A DNA stretch of 64,000 nt. It comes from Mactra quadrangularis. Taxonomy: Eukaryota; Mollusca; Bivalvia; Venerida; Mactridae. Every line of letters starts with the position of its first letter. The stretch's first letter is position 1. The notes beneath the pieces are model-generated. The model was not told where the DNA came from. It made no database searches and worked only from the letters and a program-made list of their open reading frames with translations. The position numbers were made by a program, and so were the translations under genes. Positions 28,601 to 40,600 of the stretch are shown piece after piece. The stretch is from NCBI GenBank assembly GCA_025267735.1, contig CM046297.1, positions 36,420,011 to 36,484,010 of the forward strand. The letters run 5' to 3'.

Positions 28601-31600
28601 AGATTCTCTTCCTTGAGTTATCCTTGGCGTTAGTGTGGATATCATAGACAAGAATTTTATGTCATGAAATTGTAATTTATACGTTTTTATTTCTTGTGCA
28701 TTTTTATGTACACTAAGCCGACACAAATTGATAAGGCTGAAGCCCCAGGGTCAAGAATTACCACATCCATTCGCTCATGGAGAAGCCCCAGGATCAAGGA
28801 CTACCACACCCATTCGCTCATGAAGAAGCCCCAGGGTCAAGTATTACCACACCCATTCGCTAATGGAGAAGCCCCAGGCTCAAGGATTACCACACTCATT
28901 CGCTAATGGAGAAGCCCCAGGCTCAAGGATTACCACACCCATTCGCTAATGGAGAAGCCCCAGGCTCAAGGATTACCACACCCATTCGCTCACGGAGAAG
29001 CCCCAGGGTCAAGGATTACCACAACCATTCGCTTATGGAGAAGCCCCAGGATCAAGGATTACCACACCCATTCGCTCATGGTCAAGTCCCGGATCAAGGA
29101 TTACCACACCCATTCGCTCATGGAGATCTTGGTGAGTGAATATTTTGAATGGATGACTCAGTTGTTGATGAGAAATGAGGCTACATTTATTAATATCGAT
29201 GTTTGCTAGTTATTCCCAGATTCAAAGGATTTCATCATTTTTTTCCAATTATGCAAACAAGACATATTGATCATAGGAAAAAACTTTTCATAAATCAATT
29301 CAGCAAACCAAATTTCATAAGTACTTTATCATTTTAACGAGGCAAACAACTTTCCAATTCTAACAGCACACGAGTTTGGACACGTAAATGTTCTCCTGAG
29401 CGACAATGAATAGAACCTTAGGGGCTTAAGGAGCGACCAAGCATTGAAACAAACCTGATCTAAAATGATCTGCTCGCTTACTCGCTTATTTTGAATTTTG
29501 TAAATTAAACGACGGCGGTCTATAGGATATCTGCTCAGCGTTCAGTTACCGCGAACGTTACAAAACGTTCCGTAACGATACATTCGGAACTCCTCGGCCA
29601 TTCGCTGCGAACTATCTTGGACATATTTAGACGCTATTTTGAAACTACCGGTGCTAAAGTAAACAAATATATGATCGTTTAGGCATTGAGTGACGTTTCG
29701 TTTTTAGTTCGTAAGTTTTGAAACATCACTCATTGCCTTAACGATCTCATATTTGTGTATTAGATTAGGTTATTCGCAGCGAATGGCTGAGGAGTTCCGA
29801 ATGTATCGTTATGTAACGTTCTGTAACGTTTTGTGTAATTGAACACGCTACTTTTTACGGAGACTGGAATAAAGACGTCTTAGTCATCGAGTCTTAACAT
29901 ACTGTTACGTAAGTGTGCATGTATCTATAAAAAATAAAAATATAACATTTCTATCCAGGCGCCTTCTCTTGAGAATAAAAAATCGTTCTTGGAACCCACT
30001 ATTGTTTAAAGTCAGGGGAATTTCGATATTGTTGAAATATTACCAACAAATCATTTTCTAAAATGTCAGAGGGGAAACAAACATTCATTAACAGATGAGC
30101 TCAGTATTACAGGCGAAATAATCATTTGTTTGTCGACATCTGGGGACAGACATAAATAATTTTACAAAAATGCCATAACGCTATTTTTTATCAATAAAAC
30201 TATAGAGCGATATTGTTCGGATATATTTAGTTTGTAATAAACACACCCGGGGATTAAATCGCAATTTTCTTTTCTTTAGTGGAATTCATAGTAGCAATTG
30301 TCTTACGTGCGATAGTAGTACCAGAGTCTATTAGGGGTCAGTCTCCGAAAACAGATATCCTGTAGAGCATTATTGTACAGGATCTGTAATATCTCAATGG
30401 AGGGTCACGCCGAGATGACCTTTATGTCGACTAATCAATGCATAACTTTCATCTAGACGAAACACTATTAATAACATTTTGATTTCGTAATTTCTATTTT
30501 TAGACCAAGGTTTGCAAGCTAATTTACCAGCGGTATAATTCACAGTCTGCGATTGGACGGCTCATTTCAAATTGCGTGACGTAGCGATGTAAACAAGTAA
30601 CGTATCATAACAATTTCGTCATTACTATTATGATTAGAAAAGTTCACCTGAACGTGACACTCGTTTGAAAAAGGCCAGATCTAAATTAGCGAGTAGGCGA
30701 GCGGAAAATTTTAGATCGGGTTTTAGAGAGATTGATTAGGGGTGTAACTGTTAACCTATATACAGGTTACCATTGCAATACAAATTCCGACGGTTTTTAA
30801 ACCGGTTTGTTTTTCTCTGAACAGGTTTTTTCAGATTGTTTTATCAAAACCTGAAATTTAAATGTTTAATCCCTCCTACCAATGATTTTTAATTATGTAG
30901 GACATTTGCCAGTCACTGACGAAAATATGCGCTTAGTAGTTAGTTAACAGCTAAATCCAGAAATTTAGCTTTTCCAGGAACAGTGAGTAGGTGGACTGAC
31001 CGCCGTTATATGACTAAATTATACAATGTGTTGCTAAGGCGGTAAACACAAAAAACCCACAAATGTTTAATAAATGTTATAACGTGTTGAAAACTTGAAA
31101 TAATCATTCTGTACTTTAATAGGTAAACAGTTTCATCAAATGAGATAATGGTTATCTTTGAAAGTCCGTTCCAAACTGCACGTGTCGAACTTATTCAAAC
31201 ATTTGCGAGATACATGATATGAATATACAAATATAAATGTTTTTGAGTAATGTTGATCAAAATAAGACGGTGCAAGTACTTTAATTCATGCTTCGCATGT
31301 CTATGCAAAGCACAATACGTATTTTATTACAATACGGTTTTTACGTGGGGTTCCCCATGTTTAGTAGTGGACTGTGGCAAATCCACATCAAAATTTGTCG
31401 CGGACGATTACATTCGGCTGTGCGTGCGCATTTAAGGGATAATTACCACTGCAATGAATGTAGTCCGCATTACGCGTTAACAAACAGTCGATAAGAATTA
31501 CATGTATATCTTATCTGGCTTATGTAATTACAGATGTAAACGTCCCTATTATTCCTTCCGTTTGTTATATACAGCCATATTTTCAGACAGCGCTATGAGC

Positions 31601-34600
31601 GCTTTGATTACCGTATTGTAACACCCCTAGATTCGAAAGTCACGTTTAGAACTCCAACAATGTGAACAATAATCATTAGCGAAACTACGCGATGAAAACT
31701 AACAAATTATTAGACTAAAGTGGTCCATTTTTTTTTATCAGAAACAAATACGCTGAAAAATTCGCTCCTGCTTTTTTTCATGGAAACGAGGCTTGAAATC
31801 TAAGCAATGTGTTCCGTCCCAAAAGTGTTCAAACCTCTCATGTTACACTGTAACTTCACGATATTGTACGCCATTTTAATTATTTATGGTTTCATGTCGA
31901 ACAATAATGTTAGAGTTATAATTATTCTAGGCTGAAATATAATATACAGAATTTTATATACATACATGTACAAATTATCACCAAGGCAACGTGTGGTTTT
32001 TCTCGCTCCCGGTAGACATTTTTAATTATTTGATATAGTAATGTTCAAAATAACTCAATGTAAAATGTATAATTTTCGCAATTGTAAGTCGACGAATTAA
32101 AAGCATGTTAGACAGTTGTCAATCCGTCGGAAGTATGTGCCTAGTTTCTGGTTAGCAGCTTAATTCAGATATTTAGCCTTTCCAGGAACGGCGGTGATTT
32201 GATATGATTCTGATTCCAACAAACGCGGAGCTGGCTATCCAATGATTAACAGTCAAACGTAGTAACCACTCGGGCACGCCCCGCACCGTTGGATATCAGG
32301 GTGTGAATCAAATCATATCATGGCTTATACCTTTCTCGACATGATTCTTATCATTCAAAATACGAACGCATTTTTTATCAAGTGTCACAGAAATCAATAT
32401 ACTTCACGTAACATCCGTTACAAAACGTATAAGCCGCCCGGCTAGCTCAGTTGGTATCACGCAAGACTACTGATCGAGGTGTCGTGGGTTCGATTCTCGG
32501 GAGGGACATACTTTCATGGAGCTTGGTCATGAAATTATTCCTACGCTCTTTCTCCCTCCTACCAATGATTCTTTACTATGTAGGACAGTTGTCAGTCACT
32601 GACGAAAGTATGCGCTTAGTAGTTCAACTGTTGGTTAACAGCAAAATCCAGAAATTTAACCTTTCCAGGACAGTGAGTAGGTTAACTGACCGCTGTTATA
32701 TGACCTATACAATGTGTTGCTACGGTGTTAAACCTAACAAAAACTAAATAACCAAACAAAACAAAACAAACAAAAATCTTGGTTGGTTTCTTTGCTCATG
32801 ATCACTTATAAGACTAGATTTCTTGACCAAAGGTTTTATCTAGTACTAACCACAAGCTCTCGCCAGCGACTGACAACTTCCCTTCTTGATACAAATGTGG
32901 GAATTGCCAGTCCCCAAGAGTGATCTCCCGTGAGGGACGGACTGAACCGGTTTTTAGCCTTTAAGAAGACGCCATGCTGGAAGCGTGTAAACCCCGTTTC
33001 GGTGAAGTACTTACCCCGACTTCGAAAAGACGAGACGTTCCGTCAATCTTTTGGTATCAAGTGCTTACTGTGGTTTCTTAGATTGTGTTTTGCAGTGTAA
33101 ATCATATCTAAAGGTAAGTTTGCTGCCCTTACTTACTTGTAGAACTTTATATAATACCCATAAATACTATACAAAGATATGCGAGATGATTGCTACTGAA
33201 AATATTTCATTCAACTCATAAGCCCATGGCTTAGTAAACATAAGCGCTAACGACATACAGGTCGTCCACGTAAACATTGCGTATATAAACAAAGCCAGTT
33301 TCATTGCACACCAATATTTAGGGGTGAATAATTTTTACAATTTTATAGTTAATTTAGTTTACACTTATTTTATAATCATATCATTATACGAAATTTACGA
33401 TGTTCATATACACTTTTTAAAATGAACGTTAATTATCAAAGTGGTATGTTGAAATCAGTAAATTGCTGTTCATGCATCAGCTTATTCACCTATTTAGTGG
33501 GCAAGTCCATTGTTTAAAGTACAATAACACGCATGACCTAGAATACGACCTGTAGCTATCATAGCGAGTATTCAAGCTGTATCCAAAATAAATTTATCCC
33601 TTAAAAACTTGTAAGTACAATTAAAATCACCATAAATATCAATTCTTTCTGAAATTCTAGAATAAATCCGTTTTTAGATTAAATACTCGCACCATTTGTT
33701 TTTGCAGAGAAAAGCTGTGAATGCCCCTGGGTAATAGATTGCATCCAAGTTAAAATCGATACATTCACAAGAAAACCAAGACAGCTAAGAGTGTTGCTTC
33801 AAAAATTACATTGTAATTTCATTCTCTCTAGTGATTTATGCCGCTTCTGATCCGAGACGTGATTGTTATTTCTTTTATTTGCTTCGTTTGTCGAGCTATC
33901 AACAATTGTTCGGTCATAAAATCGGCGGCTTCTGGGAACAACTTGACTAGTTTATGAACATTTTTGTAGACACATTCAATATGTATGGAAATACGGTCAT
34001 AATTCAGAATTACGCATATAAATTTACCATTAACACTCTGGCATGTCCCATGGTGCATTCAATAGCATAACCTTTATGTATACACAAGTGGTGGGACATC
34101 GGCTGAAAATCGTAATCGATCATCAGTTGGAATCGATTTCTGTTGTCGATGCGATTCTTCCGATTATAATCGGTTCCTGATAAGTTTGTTTTTGCATGCA
34201 TGTTTTACTGTGAATCCTTATAAAATTCATGTACTATCGATTAGGAAATATTTTTTCTTTCGTCAAATGTGTCAAAAACCTAATAAAAATTAGAAATCAA
34301 AGAAACCGATAAAAATAAATAATCGATTGCCTAGTTCCCTTGACTAGTATAGTAGCTGTATTTTGAACAAGATATATCAGTGTCCAATACAAGTCAGACA
34401 CAAATGACATGTATTTAAAACATTTTTAATAACAGTTCAGATACATGAAAATATGTTATTGTCCTTAAATAGCCTATCCTCCTTTCTAACCGATAATCGA
34501 TTCTGATAAAGTTTAATCGATTATCAAAATCGAAAGCTTCCAACTAGTCGTTAATCGATTATTCCCGATCATCGGTACAACACTAGTATACACCTATTAT

Positions 34601-37600
34601 TGGATTTTATTCAACTGTCAGTGGCGCAAACATTAACCCCACTGCGTAAGTTACTTATTACAATACTTCTGTACTAAAAATCATTACAATTAGGTATCCG
34701 TTATCGAACAAATTTCGAGTATTAAAATATATTATTGTACCTCACGTGATCTGTTTACTCTATAGCCTAATGTGACGTCACCGGGTGACAATCCGTAATG
34801 TTACCCTCTGGACATCACATATCGGTCCGCTTGACATCACCTATCGGTCCGCTTGACATCACCTATCGGCCCGCTTGACATCACCTATAGGCCCGCTTGA
34901 CATCACCTATCGGCCCGCTTGACATCACCTATCGGCCCGCTTGACATCACCTATCGGCCCGCTTGACATCACCTATCGGCCCGCTTGACATCACCTATCG
35001 GCCCGCTTGACATCACCTATTAGCCCGCTTGACATCACCTATCGACCCGCACAAAGCAAAGGGAGTTGGACTTTGCAAATACTGGGACCGACCCAACATT
35101 TTTAGCCATTCAATTTAAGTTACCTTCCTTGTGCAGACGCTTGCTTTTTACGAAACAACAATCTTTATGGAGTAAAAATGTCAGCAAAACAAACAGATCA
35201 AATTAAACGGGTTGTGTCTATTAAATGTCAACGATTTCTGATTTTTGTTGTTTGGTATAATAAAATAAATATCACATCCTACAGAGGGTGATAGAACGGA
35301 ATGTCACCTTCTGTAGGATGTGATATTTATATAATAGCATATTTTACAATATAGCTAAGAAATTGGTTTAGTCCAGCAAACTTTCATTCGGTCTAGTAAA
35401 AATATCAATTTTGCTGGACTGACTATTTACTTTAGTGTTGTTGTAAGATTTTTGTGAAGACTGTCGAAGGTATGAAACATTTCCATAAAAGCCCGCTAGG
35501 TGAGCCTGTTGTTTTAAATGACTGAAAATATACTTAACGAAACTTCTAAGTACCCCGATTTCAATGTAGTTGGACATTTATTTTTCAACATTTATGTCCG
35601 ATCGTTAATGGAAAGGTGCATTGAACTATACCGTCGTCTGCTCGCATAATTTTCATGCTTCTTATTTGATACAAAATTGGTTTTGTCGTGAATGTGCTGT
35701 AAAGCGATATTGGGCACGTGCTTCTCGTCCAAAATCCAACGTGGTCAGTTTTGGTGAAAGTCATTAGTGTGTTGATATGCAATACACAGGCTCGAATGTC
35801 GCTCCAAATACGAAAACAAATGCCATAGGTCTATTGCAAAGTAGTGCGTCACATGCAGGATAAGATTTCTAATTGCTTATTTTCTGTTAAACTAAAGCAA
35901 TTAAAATCTTCCCATATCAACGCTTGCACAAGAAAACCGTGTTTGCATCGATAAATTAGTTTAAACCCATGTAAGCAAAGGTCAGTATGGTCTTATACAC
36001 ATTTCCATCATCGATCGGACATGAATTCTAAAAAATAAACATTTCCTACAATATTGAAAATGGGGTACTTAGAAGTTTCGTTAAGTATTTATTAGACAAT
36101 TACGTAAAAATTCGAAGCCAACAATAGGAAAGTATCAGATTCTCAAACGCTTTCTACCATGTCCGCTTACCCTCCGGCAAGGAGCCGACTTACTCCCGAC
36201 ACGGAGGAAATATCGGCACGCAGCCATATAAAGCAATCATACATTTGTTCGGTGTTTCCAGCGCTATGATTATTATGCAAAACTTGGAATATCCCTCACA
36301 AAAATGGTAATGTTACACTATAGGCCTTGCTTATCCATTAAACATTCGGTAGAATAATGTTATTGATCCGTCTAAACTATAGGGGATGGAATAACAAGTA
36401 CATTCAACAATATACAAAACCTATTGATTTCTTACAAGAAAATTTGTGTATACAGCTAGAGTCGTATTTCTAATAGTTTACAAGCATGGGTTACACAGAG
36501 CGAGTTCAAACTGTTAGTGATAATTGTTCCGTTTGTTATCGATTTGATTCCATTGTTGTCCAAAATGAATCATCTAAATCCAATTATATTTGTTTGATCC
36601 AATCAAGTGAATTCACATTAGCATTATATGTAGGAGTTGTAGTCCAGTGGTGGGACGCTCGCTTAGGGATCGAGAGGTTCCTGGTTCGAACCTCATCAGA
36701 TGCACTGCTAATTATTCGAGCAAGAAATTTACTTGCGATTGCTTAACTTCACCCAGATGTAAATGGGTACCTGCGAGGGTGGTATAATTCCGTCGCACAA
36801 AAGTGCCGGCTGCACTAGGCAGAGTAAAAAAAGACTCCCACGGGAGATTGATAGATAGATACCAGTAGCCCAATGACCAGGGGTAAAAGCTGGTGAACGT
36901 GCATGAGCATGAAACTTAGACTTAAAAATGCAATTACATGTACTTTACTTTAACTTTATTTGATACCGATGAGGCCAATATTAGAGGTGTGGTTACTTGT
37001 AACCCGATAAAAACCCGTGGTCCGAACTGAGATGCGAACCTACGATCTCTTGAGCCGTAGGCGAAGACTCTACCACGTCGCCATTAAAGCTAGCTTGAAG
37101 GCAAGGTGGTACTAGTGCTGTATTATACCACTGCTACGTATTTCCCTTGCTTATCAGAATTCGACGTCAAATTCTTAAAACTCGTCTATGGGACAATCTT
37201 AAGGTGCAATCACACATTTGCTAGTGGGTCATGCACGCTGTGTGTCAGATGCAACCCGATAATAAATAATATGTAAGTATTGTCTGTTTTTTCTCAACTG
37301 TCAAAGCTTGAATAATTTCACGGTGACCGAATGCATTGTTTTTGTACTGGCGACCTTATTTTTATTATAAATATCTTGACTAAAACTTATCATACGGCAT
37401 AAGAAGCTTTACTCAATCATAATACACACTTTCGAAAACTCATGGGTGTATTAAGACAATAATTTTAACAAACGCATTCACCGTGAAAATATTCATGTTT
37501 TGACAGTTGAGAAAAAACGAACAATAGTTAATCACATAATCAGTAAGTTAATTGAGTGATTATTTTTAATAAGCGGCCAACAGTTTACTAGTCATGTAAC

Positions 37601-40600
37601 CAGTAAAACACTTCATTGACTTGCTAACCGGGTCGATAGCGCAGTTGGTAGCGCGCCGGAATTTGGAATCTCGTGTCCCGAAGGGGTACGGGCTCGAATC
37701 CCAGTAGGGGAGGTTATACCCTTCCATGAAAATTAGACAACAAAGTCGATTTTCCTCCATTGATTAGATAGTATGGAGAAGTTTCTGGCCTTGTGGAAGG
37801 GTAAGTGAGTACTGGTTGTAGACAAGGGTCCAGGAAAGCTAGGTTAGGTGCGCTGGACTCCGTAAAATGACCTAAATTGTGTTGACACGGCGTTAAACCC
37901 CAGTTAAAAATATTAACTTGTTAGTTATTGGTAACCAGATGGCAGAAATATGCTCCCATAGTTTCGTGGTGATGATTTCATTATTGACATCTCAAATGCC
38001 AGCAGGAGTGTACCTTTAAAGACATCTCAATCTCCAACTAAAGTATGGTACCTTTAATGATATCGGATAATTATTATTTTTATTGTTGTACAAACAAAGG
38101 CATTGAATGATTAATTGATTGAGTAACATCCAATTTGCCGACAAAATTTCAACATCACGACATGACCGGATATCGATTCAATAATTAGGAATATTTGTCA
38201 GTTATCTGTCGTCAATAAAGTCTGAGGTGATCCAAATGGCAAGCAGGTCCTATCAGTTAGAATCCTCGGATTTTAGCACTAAAGTCCTATGTAAGGAAAA
38301 TAAAATATTTCATCAAATATCTTTCTTGTTAATTAAGATATTAACAGGAGTGATAAAATTTAGATTGTCTGGGGCGGATCCATGATTTTTTTCTAGGGGG
38401 CGGGGTCCGAACTTTTCTAGGGGGGGGGTCCGAACCTCAAACCACAACCACATTATACACATTTTGCAGAAAAAATGCATATTGATAATAAAAACTACAT
38501 AACCATTAAATCTATGTTAAGCACCGAGAAAAATTGCTCCATACTACTTAAAAATGACTTACAGGCAAGAAATCCACTAATGGACAGGTACATTTTCCTA
38601 ATTCTAGGGGGGGGGGGGTCCGAACCCCCTGACCCCCCGCTGGATCCGCCTATGGATAGTTTTTTACCAAAAACAATACTTCGCTCGGTTTTTAAACACA
38701 AATAAAAGGCTTTACAAAACATATATGCCATATGTAAGACTGACTGTGGCAAATTGGCATCAGAAATTAATGGTAAAATATGAGTAATCCAACTTATTGG
38801 AAACTACATACATGAAAAAGCAAAAAAAAGTTAAAAATCATCGCGAAAAGATCGCGCCGTATAGTGTATGTACATGTATGCGTAATCTAAAAATACAAAA
38901 AGTTGCAATACTCTGGGAAACTAGCATAGTCATGAGATTAAGTATAGCTGGCAACTTGGCACGAGTTCAACTACTTTGTCTCTGGTCACACATTGGACTG
39001 ACATTTGTGGAACATTGCAGCCAATCACTCTAACACACCCCGTGGATCAATATTCAAGCCATAACTGGTAGAAACTGCATCGTGTTCGTTTAATTCGCAG
39101 AAATAAAATTACGTTAGACATTATGTGCAATTTAATTAATTTGGATTTTATCGATTTTGTTGTTAGTACCTCGTTACATTTATTTCTATATTTTGTATTG
39201 ACGTTTTAAAATGAACTTACTCTCCAATACATCGGTTCGAAAGATTCACTCGTTCACTTTCTACCTCTGCTAAATTACTACTTTCAAGCTGATATTTCTA
39301 TTTTTAGACAGAGTCACATAAACATTTAAATCGCATGACTGTCACGTGTTTTTAAAAATAGAAGCAAAAAATTCTCACGCCTGTAATTTCAAAATGTCGA
39401 AATGCAATGATGTTTGACAGTTTTGCATTAGTTAGATAATGAAAAATTAACAAAAATGAAAGTAAACATTGATCTTTTTAAATGTTTATCTCTGATCTTT
39501 TAACTGTAAACATAGAGCAATTTATTGAACTTAAATACAAAGTGTAGCCACGCTATATATGACGTCACTAGTATGATCGTACCATATAAGGTGTTGTGTA
39601 CTCGTTCAACCAATGAAAATGCGTATAAAGTTTATCAGCTAATTTGAAATTTGGTAAACTTTCATTGGACGTTCAAAGGTTCATAGTAAAGGTCAATATC
39701 ATAAATCGACACGTTTTAGAGCAGCGGGTGAATGTAATGTATTCACTGAGCTGCGAAGGGAGCGTAAAATGAACTCTGAGTGAGCAGGTTTCCACGTCCA
39801 GTGACTGCCTCTCTACAACTCTCTCTTATCATCAACCAAAGCGCCAAAGGCACTGGAGTTGTTCGACAGAGAAAACATGTTGTGCTTCGGTCACTTAATG
39901 TGCTCAAAAATGTGACAAAATATGTAGAATAAGATTTCGTTTTTTGAAACATAGACTGCAGAGCTTTCGTTGTATGAAATGTATCATCAAAATGGTGCCA
40001 TTTGTACTTGTAAACTATACATGAAAATCCAATTTTAATTCGATTATCAAAAATACTGATATCCCAATGTTCAGGTAAATCTAATTTAGAAATTGATTAC
40101 AATGCATACTCCTATAATTGCACAGGTATAATAACCATAGAGGAGTACAGGGAAATACAATTGAATGTTCATACAAATTAATTATATATGTTACTAATAT
40201 GTATATATGGATAAGTATTCCTGTAGTTATATATAAGCCAGCATATTTTACAATTTAATCATCATGATTTTATCTTTAAAAATAAACAACATACAACGGT
40301 TTTATATTCATGTATACGCCGCACTACTTCCTGTGCGTTGTTGCTGTGCGATATGAGTTAAGCGTCTGAGCCAAGATATGTTTTATCGTCTACGTATAGA
40401 ATGAGAGATTAATGCGTCACGCCCTTTCAAATTGGGGTTCACCACAGGGAATCTTCGAACAATTAATAAAAACTCTGTATATTATAGGTACTAGATGGGA
40501 GCCCGTGCAAGTGCTTAAGTCACGCTTTGCTACTTAATTTTATTGATTTGATAAAGGGAGATAACCGCTGCGGGGAGTTTTGTTTGACGTGTCTATTTTT

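Larger units (their letters stand above)
30331..31629. mobile_element. taggggtgtaac element carrying two nested insertions
   Basis: The right end is gtaacacccctag. The left end taggggtgtaac was split when the 396-bp element at 30339-30734 inserted in it, duplicating attaggggt. A SINE body (30868-31062) lies further inside. Termini of this type are common in hAT-like elements, but no 8-bp duplication could be confirmed. 29851-30330 has no recognised feature. Confidence 0.6.

Noticed and set aside
28694..29209. Repeat-protein gene over the 43-bp array
   Set aside because: Openness follows from array composition; three different frames are equally open.
32451..32747. Plus-strand 98-codon frame
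   Set aside because: Lies wholly inside a full-length SINE.
34812..35053. CRISPR-like array
   Set aside because: Units are contiguous 22-bp repeats with no unique spacers, in animal DNA.
36486..36746. Plus-strand 86-codon frame
   Set aside because: Overlaps the tRNA-derived SINE at 36636-36930.
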